DNA of 64,000 nucleotides from an uncultured Candidatus Cenarchaeum sp. (GTDB lineage: Archaea > Thermoproteota > Nitrososphaeria > Nitrososphaerales > Nitrosopumilaceae). The translations under genes were made by a program, and so were the position numbers. Under the pieces are notes generated by a model, which was not told the origin of the DNA, searched no databases, and saw only the letters and a list, made by a program, of their open reading frames with translations. Positions within the stretch are counted from its first letter, which is position 1. The number at the start of each line of letters is the position of its first letter. Location of the stretch: NCBI GenBank assembly GCA_958295735.1, contig OY282369.1, positions 666,161 through 730,160 on the forward strand. Reading direction: 5' to 3'. Positions 48,716-58,589 of the stretch are shown piece by piece.

Positions 48716-50776
48716 TCACGCAGTTTTTGATTTCGCCAGATCGATCTCTTTAAGCATCTCATCCCCAGTGGTGGTTATTATCTTGACAGCGATCCTACCT
48801 GTCTTGCTTGTGAACGGAACAGATTTCAAAGACGTGAACGCATTCCACTGATCTTGATCTAAATCACGTCCGAGCATCGTCCTGATCGCATCCATCTGAC
48901 TCTTTGCCCACTGGGGCACTGTGTTTGGAATGTGCACCATGCGGGCATAGAACGATTCGCGATCATAGTCAGTGTCTATCATCCAACAGTCCACGTCGCT
49001 ACTTTCTCCACGCAGCACATTGCCGGAGATTGGATCGTACGCGTTGTATCCATCAACTTCGACCGACCAGAGATTGCCAGATTCTCGGCTGACCTTGATG
49101 CGTGGATCCGCAATCATGACTAACGCTCGGTCAATTTGTGACTTATCTAGTTCCTTTTGCATGAGTGCCCTGTTTATTACCACTTTTCTCACCTCAAATT
49201 CTTTAGGGGGATTGTCCGCGAGTGGCTGGAATTCGAACGCAACTGCGATCAGTGTGTTCAGATTGTTACGACGTGCACCTTGGCTTGCTTCTTGGATCAT
49301 GCGGTTGTCAACAGCCCGGAATTCAGGTGCAATCAGCAGAGCCACGTCGGCGCCACCCATTTTTCCCACATGCGTGTAGCCCCTGCCTGCAGGCATTGGC
49401 ATTATGTCGGCAACGCGGATACATTCATCTCCCGACTGTGTGTCTATTCCGTTCTTCATCAACGCATCCATTATGCGTCCCGAGAACTGCTCGTATTCAT
49501 CTGGATTGACCAGCGAGAGGGTATACGAGATGGTCTCCGATTCTACGGTGAACGGTCCAGTGACGCGCTTCACGCCGGGAAGCTTTTCTGGTTTGTCTAC
49601 GATGAGAATCGGGGGGGCGGCTTGCTCGCGGGTTAATGTGCCAGCCGACACATCAGGACACCTGGCATATACGAACCCAAAGGCAGGATCGTTGGTGAAT
49701 TTTCCTCTGGAATTCAACGGCTTGCCTCCAAGTTCCTTCTCCCTAGCAACGCCGACTTTGCTGTCTTGAAGCAGGTACCATTCGTATGTTTGAGCGGCAA
49801 GATAGTGACGCATCGTAGCAATCGCAACAGGCGACGAATCTATGACAACCCAGCGCCGGCCATGCCGTTCTGCCGCTACTGCGCTGGCACCAGAACCTCC
49901 CGTTGGATCAAGCACCAGATCACCCGGATCACTAGTCATGAGTATGCATCTCTCTACGACCAGTTCGCTGGTTTGAACGGCATAGCGAAGTGTTTGGGGG
50001 CGAGACATTGATGCCCATTGGTTGCTTATTCTTTTGCCGGGAATCTCGATCTCGTATTTCTTCCAACTCAGAGAGCCACCGCCAGAACTGATCAGCCTGT
50101 TCATTTTGGCCAATTTGTCCATTTCGGTTATTCCGATGCTCCAGTGTCTCCCCGGTGAGCATTTGTAAGTAGTTCCTTTCCAAACATAGTCTTCGCGTCT
50201 TGACGAATGCTCACCTTGCGATTCAAGCCGGTCTCTATAAAAAAGCCTACATCCGTCTGGGATTTTTCGGGTGTCGTGTTTTTCTTCGGGAGTGAGCAGG
50301 CGCGAATTTTTGTTTGGTTCTTCAAGCATGATATAACTCATCTTCGATTTTACTAGTTCCTGGCGAGTTAGAGGTTCGTAGAGTTGATGATGCTTGACAT
50401 GATTCTTGTCCTTAGCGTACCAGAGCAGAAAATCCGAGCCTTCCGGCATGGTCGAACTCGATGTCCCACCCGATTTCTTGAACATGATCGTGGTCACTGC
50501 ATTGTCGTGACCGAATACCTCGTCTAAGAGTAGCGCCATCTTATGCACGTTTGCTGATCCGATCTGGACGAATATGCTTCCGGTAGCGTTGAGAAGATCT
50601 CTCATTATGTTTAGGCGGCGCAGAATCGCATCCAAATAGCTGTCAAGTCCCCTTTCCCACGTGTCACAAAACGCCTCGCATGTGGTGGGATCTTTGGTCA
50701 GCATCTGCTTGTCTGTAACTTTGGATCTTTTCACGCCTTGCATGGATGGAGCGTAGTTGCTGTTGAACCTTATTCC
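48716..50776 (-). pseudogene. DNA methyltransferase (type III Mod-like), C-terminal part cut off by IS630
   Basis: 687 codons reading from the IS junction: GIRFNSNYAPSM follows directly on DPPY of the N-terminal part. It continues with TWERGLDSYLDAILRRLNIM, GSIFVQIGSANVHKMALLLDEVFG and GDLVLDPTGGSGASAVAAERHGR, the SAM-binding motif I (DPTGGSG), located after motif IV as in beta-class adenine or cytosine N-methyltransferases. The insertion makes the whole gene inactive. ATG 50743 could start a truncated product lacking the DPPY motif. Confidence 0.85.
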
Positions 50777-52075
50777 GTAGTAAATCTAACTACTTACGGA
50801 CTAACAGATCTGCGGCCCTTTAAGCATGACGTTTAGATATCAGCGCTGCCAGCACCGCGAATGCCAGCGGGCCCGCAACGCCACAGGCGGGAAATCCCCG
50901 ACCGGCGCGCCCGCAGATCGCCAAAAAAAAAAGCCGGAGGCGGCAACGCGCCGCCTAAGACAAATAAGAACTCATTTTGGCGATCTTGACCTCGCCCTTG
51001 CGCAGCATGGCCAGCATCGACTTTTCCATCGCGCCCGCGCTGTCATGCAGCATGTTCGCGGTCGCTTTCCGGAACATCTTCCACTGCCCCTCCACGGGGT
51101 TGAGTTCCGGCGTGTAGGGGGGCAGGTACATGAGGATCATGTCCCCGCCGAGCGAGTCGACGAACTTCTTGACCCCCGCGGATTTGTGGTAACTGGCGTT
51201 GTCGAGGACCACGATCGACTTGCCGTAGCGCTTGTGCAGGTAGCTCAGCATGTCTATGATCGCGGCGGTGTCCATCTTTCCGTAGAACTCGGAGTCGAAA
51301 CCGCCGCTGTGCAGGGCGCCCAGCATGTAGACCCTTTCGCGCGACAGGCTGATCGGGCACGAGATGGGCAGGCCCTTGAGGTACCACGCGTATTGGATGT
51401 TCCAGCCGGCGATGAACCACGCCCCGTCTATCGCGAACTTCTTGTGGTCCGGGTTCGCGGCGGCCACGGCCTCAACTTTTTTTTTGAACGCGTTTTTCTG
51501 GCGGGTCGAGGCCGATTTCGGGTGCTTCGGCCTGGGCTTCCTGCACGAAAAGCCCAGCCTGTGCAGGACGACGTACATGCTGGAGCGGGCGTACGCCACG
51601 CCGAACTTTTTCTTGACGTGCCGCATGAGCAGCGGCACCGTCCACGCCCCCGACTCGAACCCGCAGGCGCGCGGGCCCGCCACCAGGTCCGCGTGCAGCT
51701 GCCCCTGCTGCCCCGGGCTGAGCTTGTTCGGCGCGCCTTTCTGGGGGATGCTGTGCCGGCCGTCGACTCCCGACTGGACGGCGCGCACGAGCCAGTTGCG
51801 GACGGTCGAGTACGATCTTTTGAGCGAGTCCGCTATCTGCTGTATAGTCATGCCGTCCTTGCGCAGGTTGTACGCTATCAGCCTGACCGCGGCTTTGGGA
51901 TCCTTCTCCGCCTTTTGCATCTTTTTCAGGCGATTCGAGGACGTGCCGGCCAGGAATTTGTCGCCTGTTGGTATCGAAGATTCGTCGGCATTCATCGTGT
52001 TGACCGTGCTAGGGTCCAAACGTCGTACTTAAAAAAGTATTGATTTTTCCATTCCTTATTAGTTGGATTTACTAC
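50777..52075 (-). mobile_element. IS630-family insertion sequence inside the methyltransferase
   Basis: 1299 bp with imperfect ends GTAGTAAATCTAACTACTTA (left) and GTAGTAAATCCAACTAATAA (right, read inward). It interrupts the codons for DPPY and GIRF at CCG-TAC. IS630 elements insert at TA; because the tips themselves carry TA the exact duplication is ambiguous by 2-3 bp. Precise loss restores one open frame of 839 codons plus stop. Confidence 0.92.
50955..51995 (-). CDS. IS630-family transposase
   Basis: About 346 aa. Helix-turn-helix (KAAVRLIAYNLRKDGMTIQQIADSL, YSTVRNWL) then DDE domain: FAIDGAWFIAGW (Asp), SIVVLDNASYHKSAG (Asp) and YLPPYTPELNPVEGQWKMF (Glu). Full length and intact. ATG 51995 is about 30 nt after TTTTTTAA at 52027-52034. 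Codon GC is higher than in the methyltransferase it interrupts, closer to the host genome, so the element may have jumped in locally. Confidence 0.94.
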   Translation of the reverse strand: MNADESSIPTGDKFLAGTSSNRLKKMQKAEKDPKAAVRLIAYNLRKDGMTIQQIADSLKRSYSTVRNWLVRAVQSGVDGRHSIPQKGAPNKLSPGQQGQLHADLVAGPRACGFESGAWTVPLLMRHVKKKFGVAYARSSMYVVLHRLGFSCRKPRPKHPKSASTRQKNAFKKKVEAVAAANPDHKKFAIDGAWFIAGWNIQYAWYLKGLPISCPISLSRERVYMLGALHSGGFDSEFYGKMDTAAIIDMLSYLHKRYGKSIVVLDNASYHKSAGVKKFVDSLGGDMILMYLPPYTPELNPVEGQWKMFRKATANMLHDSAGAMEKSMLAMLRKGEVKIAKMSSYLS

Positions 52076-52534
52076 GTACGGCGGATCGAAAAAAATAGTC
52101 TGCACATCACCCCGATAGCTTTCAAACGCACCAAGCGTGGCCATGACCCTGGCCGAGTCGCCGCGTATCATCCTGTTCTGCCATTTCCCTCGTGACTTGT
52201 GGTTGTAGTACTGATACTTGGAGCCCGGCTCAAACCCGTTAAAGTCGTCAAATATCTTCGTCTGGGCCTTCTGCTTTGAAAGCATCGTGATCATCTCTTG
52301 CGGACTGAATTTTTCCCGTATGTGCAGCGCATGCGCGTGTTCTTTGCCTTGCGTGTCGCATCGACGATCCCATTGCAGTCGCGGCTCTTTCGCCCCCACA
52401 GGCCTCATGTTTGCTGCGTACTCTCTCCCTTCCAAATCTACATCCCTTTCTGTCTGTTCAGTGGGAATGCTGAGCCGTTTTTTGCCGAGGTGATCATACA
52501 CTTTAACGTCGCGCTTGGACTTTCGTTGCGGCAA
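52076..52534 (-). pseudogene. DNA methyltransferase, N-terminal part cut off by IS630
   Basis: 153 codons from MPQRKSKRDVKV to VQTIFFDPPY. The end is the catalytic motif IV (DPPY) of the methyltransferase; beyond it the frame runs into the IS630 tip and stops at 51992. It begins 33 nt after the restriction gene, so res and mod form one operon. Confidence 0.85.
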
Positions 52535-52566
52535 ACGTCATTCACCTCCGGCCCATGTATTTTTTT

Positions 52567-55383
52567 TCAACGTTCGTTGCAACTCCCGATCACGTCGTCC
52601 AGCGCAGAAATTACTTCGTCCTCGTGCCCGACTTGCACGAACGCCCACTCGCCGTAGGTGCGCTCTGCGTTTATCGCCGGGATCCATAACTTATCCGCAA
52701 AATGCGCTTTTGCCCTCGACGCATCGTCATCTACCCCCTTGGCCTCTACCAGACAAAATATGCTCCGCCCTCTCGCTTTTAGCCGAGCCACAAAGTCCGG
52801 CTGGTACATCCTCCACCCATACTCGTAATAGTATGGGATGGTCCATCCTATCTTTGGGTGGTTCCTCACCCATGCAGTCACTCTAGGATGTGCGTCCAGA
52901 TTCTTGGCCACGCGGGCCTCCAGCCCACTGTGGAATGCGGCTTTGGTGTGGGAGCATTTGGCCTGATCCGCGCAGACGCGTTCGGCGTCTGGCACGGTAG
53001 TCACATACGGTTTGTCCAAGGTGCTTTCCACCAGATCCACCCTTGGGCGCGGCACGACTGCTTCTCGGCTGTCGGGCACTCTGACGTCGCATGCTAGTCG
53101 TATCTTCTCCGCCACTTTGTCCGTGTTGGAACCAGCACACAGCCATGCTATTTCGGAGCCGATGTTCGGCGTGGCCAGGTCCAGCCACCTGTGCACGATC
53201 GGAACAAGCTGGTAGTACAACGAGACCCTGTCAGCATCCATCCCGCTTGTGAGTTTTTTGACTACCGCACCCGCCAGAAACGTGGCGACGCTGTCGGGAT
53301 CGTCGTACTCGGACGGAACTATGCGTCCCGACTTTCCCGTTGTCCCCTCAAGCATCTCGCTCTTCACATCGTACCTTTCCACCTTGGACTCATTCAGGCT
53401 TACTTCCGCGTCTGCCGATCGAACCCAATCGTACCTGCTGACCATGGGAAACTCGATAGCAAGGCCGGGATCCGGCGACGGATCTGCCGTCACCGGGATG
53501 CCGGGAGGAGCCGGAGGCGCCGGGTTGTCTATGTTAAGCATGTAGTCAAACGGGACGCCGAATATCTCCGCATACGACGGTGTCTCGTACCAGCCACCGG
53601 ACTCCGTGTCTTGGCGCCGCAACGCTCTGCCGGCTACCTGCTCGCAGAGGAGCTGCGTGCCGAACTTGCGGAATCCGAAAACGTGTGTGACGTTCTTGGC
53701 ATCCCAGCCCTCCGTGAGCATTGAGACGGACACCACGCATCGTACTCCCCTTCCCGGACGGCCTATTTTGCCAACGGTGTCGAGGATCCTGCGCAGTGCG
53801 GTTCTCTTGTTGCTCGGGTTGCTGACACTCGTGAAGACGGAATCGTCTCGTACCAAATCTGTGACCTTGTCTGGGATGTCGTCTTCCTTCAAATCGCTGT
53901 GCACCACTATGGTCCGAGGCGGATGGTTCGGATCGTTTGACAGTAAATCAAACTTGCCGGGAACCCACGAGCCTGCCACTTCGTGACCTGCTACGTGCGC
54001 TGCGAGCGCCTCTGCGTTCTCTATGGTGTTGGCTACAATTATGAAAACGGGAGGTATTTCCCACCCTGCCCCACTCCATTCCTCGAAAACGCTCGCATAG
54101 CTGCGATACAGCGCGCGGAGGGGATCATCGACAGAAGACGGCAACGCATCCACGTCAAGATTGCGCTCCGAGTCAGGAGTGTTGTCGAACACATTGCGGC
54201 ACATGTCTCCAGTCATCATGCCCCCGCTGACCGGGACACGTGGTATCTTTACCAGCCCCGACTCTATGGCATCAGTCAGCGGAAAGTCTGAGACTGTCCA
54301 CGGAAACAGGGAATCGGTGCTGGCATCACCACGCTCTATGAACCGAGGCGTGGCCGACAGGTCGTGCACGCGCAGCAGTCCGTTCCCCCCGTTCTTCATT
54401 CCCAAGATTGCCTTGAACCAAAGAGCGGCTCTTTCATGATCCTCATTGCTCACGCCGCGGCGCCGCGCCGTTCCCGGCTTGTAGCAGTGGTGCGCCTCGT
54501 CGTTGATAACCACGAACGGGGACGAAAAGTCGATCATGCCGCCCAGCACGCGCCCGAGCATGGCGGACGTGTCTTCTTCTGGGACGTCGGTCTTGGATCC
54601 GACCAAGACGCGCCTTTCTAGCGCTCTAGCACCAAGCCGGCTCAGCACATTTCTTTTTTGGAATGCCTGGTACGTTCTGATCTCTACGGTAGCCACTTTT
54701 ACGCGGCTTTTCATCATGGGGGGCAACAGCGCCATCCGATCGTACACGTTGGCGCCAGTGCCGGGGTCAAGCTCCGCAAGGCGCTCGCGTATGGTCGTGG
54801 TCGGAGAGATCACCACGAACTGCGACGCGTACCTGTCCGGATCAACGCCAGCGTTGCATGCCTGCCACGCTATTATCATGGCCATAACGACGGTCTTGCC
54901 AGTCCCCGTAGCCATCTTTGATGCCAATCTGGGGATGCCGTTGCTGTGGACGGCGTTGAATTTAGCCACATCTTCCATGATCTCGCGTCCCTCGTCTGTC
55001 TCGGGGGCGACCTCGAACGCCCAAACGAGCGTCTCGATGGCCTCCAGTTGGGCCCAGTACGGGCGCTGCTCTTCCCCGTCGCACCAGTGTGCGAGAAGGG
55101 TCTTTGTCGCACTCGTGGCCCCGCGCCAGCCGCCTTTCCGCCACTGCGACACCAAGCGGCGCGTTCGGTTTATCCTCTCGTGCGTGTTGTCGCTATCAAG
55201 GTTCGGGGGCCTGTCGCCCGGGACCATGACCAACCCCGGCGACGATTCTCGCCTGCCGCTAATGATGTTGGCAACGGCCCTTCCGTTCTGATCAATGTCC
55301 CAGTGCTTGTCGGGTTCTGAATACGGATTGCAGATTATCGGGCATCTTTCGGGGTCGGGATCGACAGACGCTTGCGAGCCCAT
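52567..55383 (-). CDS. Restriction enzyme subunit with DEAD-box helicase and PD-(D/E)xK nuclease
   Basis: 938 aa, Res-like. SF2 helicase motifs: SKMATGTGKTVVMAMIIAWQ (I), VVINDEAHHCY (II, DEAH), HDLSATPRF (III) and CEQVAGRALRR (VI). The C-terminal nuclease has YQPDFVARLKARGRSIFCLVEAKG, with Asp and E-x-K of the PD-(D/E)xK fold. The N-terminus (IICNPYSEPDKHWDIDQNGRA) resembles the BPTD_3080-type restriction family. With the methyltransferase split, the enzyme would be toxic unless protection is supplied elsewhere or it is not expressed. Lower GC than the rest of the window suggests horizontal transfer. Confidence 0.9.
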   Translation of the reverse strand: MGSQASVDPDPERCPIICNPYSEPDKHWDIDQNGRAVANIISGRRESSPGLVMVPGDRPPNLDSDNTHERINRTRRLVSQWRKGGWRGATSATKTLLAHWCDGEEQRPYWAQLEAIETLVWAFEVAPETDEGREIMEDVAKFNAVHSNGIPRLASKMATGTGKTVVMAMIIAWQACNAGVDPDRYASQFVVISPTTTIRERLAELDPGTGANVYDRMALLPPMMKSRVKVATVEIRTYQAFQKRNVLSRLGARALERRVLVGSKTDVPEEDTSAMLGRVLGGMIDFSSPFVVINDEAHHCYKPGTARRRGVSNEDHERAALWFKAILGMKNGGNGLLRVHDLSATPRFIERGDASTDSLFPWTVSDFPLTDAIESGLVKIPRVPVSGGMMTGDMCRNVFDNTPDSERNLDVDALPSSVDDPLRALYRSYASVFEEWSGAGWEIPPVFIIVANTIENAEALAAHVAGHEVAGSWVPGKFDLLSNDPNHPPRTIVVHSDLKEDDIPDKVTDLVRDDSVFTSVSNPSNKRTALRRILDTVGKIGRPGRGVRCVVSVSMLTEGWDAKNVTHVFGFRKFGTQLLCEQVAGRALRRQDTESGGWYETPSYAEIFGVPFDYMLNIDNPAPPAPPGIPVTADPSPDPGLAIEFPMVSRYDWVRSADAEVSLNESKVERYDVKSEMLEGTTGKSGRIVPSEYDDPDSVATFLAGAVVKKLTSGMDADRVSLYYQLVPIVHRWLDLATPNIGSEIAWLCAGSNTDKVAEKIRLACDVRVPDSREAVVPRPRVDLVESTLDKPYVTTVPDAERVCADQAKCSHTKAAFHSGLEARVAKNLDAHPRVTAWVRNHPKIGWTIPYYYEYGWRMYQPDFVARLKARGRSIFCLVEAKGVDDDASRAKAHFADKLWIPAINAERTYGEWAFVQVGHEDEVISALDDVIGSCNER

Positions 55384-55803
55384 CTACGCTTTCTCCCCCC
55401 CCCCCCCCCGACGGGGAGCGCTGCTAGTGACCGGCGTGGCTCCGCATAGATGCCTAGGGCGTTCTGCCCACAAGCGGCGTAATCAGCGCCGCGCGTGGGA
55501 GGAATGCGCCTCAATCGCTCGCTAGGCACGATCTTCACGGACGGCCCCCCCTTGCGGGGTTTGTTTTAACATTGCGGTGCGGCAAAACGGGTGTGTTGTG
55601 CGGCAAAACGGGCGCCCAAACCCAAAATTGATTACCACAAGGATCGCGTCCGGCCGCGCCCGTGGCCGTCGCCCACCATGCTGTTTCGCCGTCCGCACAC
55701 CGGCGTTTCCGCCGCGGAGCGGCACGGCCTTCTCTAGCCGCCCCGCGCGTCGATTTCCACTCCGGCTTGGCAACCGGCGCGCGAATGCCCGCGCTGGCGT
55801 CTC

Positions 55804-55910
55804 CGGGTTGCCTGTCCGGGTTGCCTGTCCGGGTTGCCTGTCCGGGTTGCCTGTCCGGGTTGCCTGTCCGGGTTGCCTGTCCGGGTTGCCTGTCCGGGTT
55901 GCCTGTCCGG
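55804..55910. repeat. 13-bp tandem repeat, eight copies
   Basis: Eight perfect head-to-tail units of CGGGTTGCCTGTC. 13 is not a multiple of three, so all frames cycle through the repeat; not coding in any obvious way. Confidence 0.9.
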
Positions 55911-56178
55911 CGGCACGCATGGCCTTGCACCGATCCGCCAGCAGAAGATCGTCCGCGCCGCGGAACGGGCACAACCAAGCCTTTCCTCCCGCAGGACCTC
56001 CCCGTCTAGCCGTTAGCGCGGGGGCGTTCACCGCAGTACGGCCGCCGCCGGAGGCCGACATTCCGCACCACTACAGCACGTCGGAGCGGGCCGTGCGGCC
56101 AAACGCGGCCACACGCGGGTTCGCGGGCGGGAGCCGCACAGGGAAGGGCGCGCGCCGCCGCGCCAACGGGCGCGGGAG

Positions 56179-56286
56179 CGGCGCGCAGGACTCGCTGGTT
56201 CGCCGCGGAACGCCTCCTGCCGTCCGGGGGGCCGCCGCGTGTTGCGGTGGCGGCGCGCAGGACTCGCTGGTTCGCCGCGGAACGCC
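56179..56286. repeat. Repeat-spacer-repeat locus b (36-36-36 bp)
   Basis: A 36-bp sequence containing CAGGACTCGCTGGTTCGCCG is present identically at 56179-56214 and 56251-56286 around a 36-bp spacer. Confidence 0.8.
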
Positions 56287-56457
56287 CGGGGGCGGGAGCG
56301 CTCCAAAAGCGGCCCGCCGCGCGGCGGCCGGGCCCGCGCCCCGGGCCGAGGCGCCCCCAGAGCAGGGCCGCGGCGGGGGCAGGCCGCCCCAAAAGCGCGG
56401 GATCCCGCAACCGCCCGCCGCCGTACGGTTTTAAAAGGGGCGCGGGCGGCCACGCTC

Positions 56458-57105
56458 ATGGCGGTTGGCGAGTCCGAGCTCGCGGAGATGATAGGCAGGG
56501 CAAAGTCGGGGGGGAGGAAGCGCAAGTTCAAGCAGGCCGTGGAGATGATCATCGTCTTCAAGGACATCGACGTGAAGAAGGGCTTCGCGATAAACGAGAC
56601 CGTGCAGCTCCCGAAGACCGCCTCCCCGTCCACCGTCTGCGTCATGGCCTCGGGGGACATGGGCGCCAAGGCCAAGGATGCCAGCGCGGACATGGTGCTC
56701 AGCGCGGAGGAGCTGCAGAGGCTCGGCGCCAACAGGCGCGAGTCCAGGAAGTTCATCAGCAGGTACGACTTTTTCCTGGCAGACACGAAGATGATGCCCG
56801 CGGTCGGCAAGGTGCTGGGCCAGATGCTGGGCCCCAGGGGCAAGATGCCCACCCCCGTCCCGTTCAACGCGCCCATCGGGGCGTTCCTGGACAGGTTCAG
56901 GTCGTCCATAAGGATCAGGGTGAGGGGGTCGCTGTCCCTGTCGTGCAAGATAGGCGACGAGACCATGGACGACTCCAGCCTCGCCGCCAACGCGATGGCG
57001 GTGTACGGGACCGTCGAGAAAAAGCTCCCCAGCGGCGACAGGAACGTGAGGAGCGTGATGGTGAAGACCACGATGGGCGGGCCCGCCAGGCAGGCGAAGG
57101 CGTAG
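56458..57105 (+). CDS. rpl1: 50S ribosomal protein uL1
   Basis: 215 aa. SGGRKRKFKQAVEMIIVFKDIDVKK, the FFLADTKMMPAVGKVLGQMLGPRGKMPTPV loop and VGTVEKKLP-type end identify uL1. ATG 56458 follows TTTTAAAA by about 26 nt. It shares one base with the uL10 start. Confidence 0.96.
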   Translation: MAVGESELAEMIGRAKSGGRKRKFKQAVEMIIVFKDIDVKKGFAINETVQLPKTASPSTVCVMASGDMGAKAKDASADMVLSAEELQRLGANRRESRKFISRYDFFLADTKMMPAVGKVLGQMLGPRGKMPTPVPFNAPIGAFLDRFRSSIRIRVRGSLSLSCKIGDETMDDSSLAANAMAVYGTVEKKLPSGDRNVRSVMVKTTMGGPARQAKA

Positions 57106-57980
57106 TGCACGAGAACAGGACCGAGTACCCCGGGCAAAAGGCCGCCATGTACGAGAGGCTGCAGAGGCTCCCGAGGAGGTACAGGGTGGTGGCCCTGGTG
57201 AGGATGGAGAAGGTGAGGGCCTCGCAGATACTCCCGCTGCGCAAGAGGCTGAAGGGCGAGGTGGTGTTCGTGAGCGTGAAGGACCGCGTGGCCGGCAAGG
57301 CGTTCGCGGCCGTCTCGGACGTGCCGGGGCTGGCCAAGGCGATGGGCCGCCTCACCGGCCAGTGCATGCTCGCGTTCACGGACATGTCCCCGTTCAAGCT
57401 CAACGTCCTGCTGGCCAAGAACAGGGTGATGCTCCCGGCCAGGGCCGGCGACATCGCGGACATGGACGTCGTGGTGCCCGCGAAGAACACGGGAATAGCG
57501 CCGGGCCCCATGCTCACGGAGTTCAAGGAGGCCGGCATACCCACCAAGATAGACCAGGGGACCATCTGGATCACGAAGGATACGGTCCCCGTCAAAAAGG
57601 GGGAGCCGGTGGGCGAGAGGCTGGCCCCGCTGCTCGGAAAGCTCGACATAAAGCCGGTCGAGGCCGGGATATCCCTGGAATCGGCCCTGGAGGACGGCGA
57701 GGGGTACGGCAGGGAGGATCTAGCGGTCGACGTGGAGGCCGCGCGCGAGGGGCTGGCCGCGGCCCACCTCGAGGCGCTCTCCCTGTCGGTGGAGGCGGCG
57801 TACGCCGTCCCCGAGAACGCGGCGCTCCTGCTGGCCGCGGCGGCGCGGCGCGCCGAGGCCCTCGCGGTCGAGTCGGCGTTCATGACCGCGGAGACCGGCG
57901 GAAGGGTGATCGCGGCCGCCGGCGCCCGCGCCAGGGGCCTCGCGGCCGCGGCCGCCGGCTATTCCCCCGGCGAGGACTAG
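57105..57980 (+). CDS. rpl10: 50S ribosomal protein uL10 (P0)
   Basis: 291 aa; anchors P1 dimers to the ribosome. RYRVVALVRMEKVRASQILPLRKRL and PAKNTGIAPGPMLTEFKEAGIPTKI are typical. The C-terminus forms the P1-binding helices but ends AGYSPGED and lacks the acidic SLFG end shared by many archaeal P0 proteins. GTG 57105 overlaps the uL1 TAG by one base. Confidence 0.94.
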   Translation: MHENRTEYPGQKAAMYERLQRLPRRYRVVALVRMEKVRASQILPLRKRLKGEVVFVSVKDRVAGKAFAAVSDVPGLAKAMGRLTGQCMLAFTDMSPFKLNVLLAKNRVMLPARAGDIADMDVVVPAKNTGIAPGPMLTEFKEAGIPTKIDQGTIWITKDTVPVKKGEPVGERLAPLLGKLDIKPVEAGISLESALEDGEGYGREDLAVDVEAAREGLAAAHLEALSLSVEAAYAVPENAALLLAAAARRAEALAVESAFMTAETGGRVIAAAGARARGLAAAAAGYSPGED

Positions 57981-58151
57981 CCGGGCGCCCCCTCCGGGCG
58001 GGGACCTGAATAGGCCGGGGCGCCCCCGCCCCTCCCCGCGCGCGCCGGCGGGAGGACTCGGGAAAAACGCGCCGCGCCCGCCGTGGCGGGCCGCAGGGGA
58101 TTGCCGCGGAGTAGGACGGCAGCAGGACACAAAGCCCACGACGCGCAGGGT

Positions 58152-58256
58152 TGCGGGCGCGGGCAGATCAGGCGGGAATGATCGCCTGCTCGACGGGGGG
58201 ATCGGGAGCGACGCGATCAAGCTGCGGGCGCGGGCAGATCAGGCGGGAATGATCGC
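58152..58256. repeat. Repeat-spacer-repeat locus c (34-37-34 bp)
   Basis: A 34-bp sequence containing GGGCAGATCAGGCGGGAATG is present identically at 58152-58185 and 58223-58256 around a 37-bp spacer, in the gap between the convergent uL10 and P1 genes. Confidence 0.8.
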
Positions 58257-58277
58257 GGCGCGGGAAAAGCGATTCCG

Positions 58278-58589
58278 CTAGCCGAACAGGGACGACAGGC
58301 CTTCCATCGCCTGCTCCTCCGACTTTGAATCGTCCTTCTTCTCTTCGGCCTTTTCCTCCGCGGCGCCGCCCTCCGGCGCTGCCGCGGCTGCTGCTGGCGC
58401 CGCCGCTGCCGCGACCGGCGCCGCCTTTACCGCCTCGTCAATGTCGACGTCCGCCAGGGCCGCCACCAGCGACTTTACTTGGGCCGCGTTGACTTCGGCG
58501 CCGGACGCCTTTACGACCGAGGAAAGGCTTTCCTCGGTGACATCCTTCTTGAGCTTGTGGAGCATAAGCGCCGCGTAGACGTATTCCAT
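58278..58589 (-). CDS. rpl12: 50S ribosomal protein P1 (archaeal L12)
   Basis: 103 aa. [22 protein letters not shown] is the dimerisation domain; an Ala-rich hinge and acidic tail end in GLSSLFG, the factor-binding C-terminus. ATG 58589 is about 26 nt from TTTTATA (58616-58622, minus strand). It faces uL10 instead of following it in the same operon. Confidence 0.95.
   Translation of the reverse strand: MEYVYAALMLHKLKKDVTEESLSSVVKASGAEVNAAQVKSLVAALADVDIDEAVKAAPVAAAAAPAAAAAAPEGGAAEEKAEEKKDDSKSEEQAMEGLSSLFG

Larger units (their letters stand above)
55384..56457. other. 1.07-kb gap before uL1 with several repeats
   Basis: No convincing gene. It holds a 14-bp C run (55397-55410), two TGCGGCAAAACGGG copies (from about 55576), a 13-bp tandem repeat (55804), a repeat-spacer-repeat locus (56179) and the uL1 TATA (GTTTTAAAAG, 56428-56437). 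Frames across it are low-complexity. Confidence 0.6.

Noticed and set aside
48444-48851. Plus-strand 135-codon open frame at the island border
   Set aside because: It overlaps the methyltransferase antisense, has no recognised domain and no well-placed promoter.
50777-52075. Idea that the methyltransferase halves are two separate genes of a split enzyme
   Set aside because: The break lies inside DPPYGIRF, and an IS630 element with terminal repeats fills the gap exactly; joining restores one frame.
57981-58277. Paired repeats at 58152 as a transcription terminator hairpin for uL10 and P1
   Set aside because: The two copies are direct, not inverted, so they cannot pair with each other as a hairpin.
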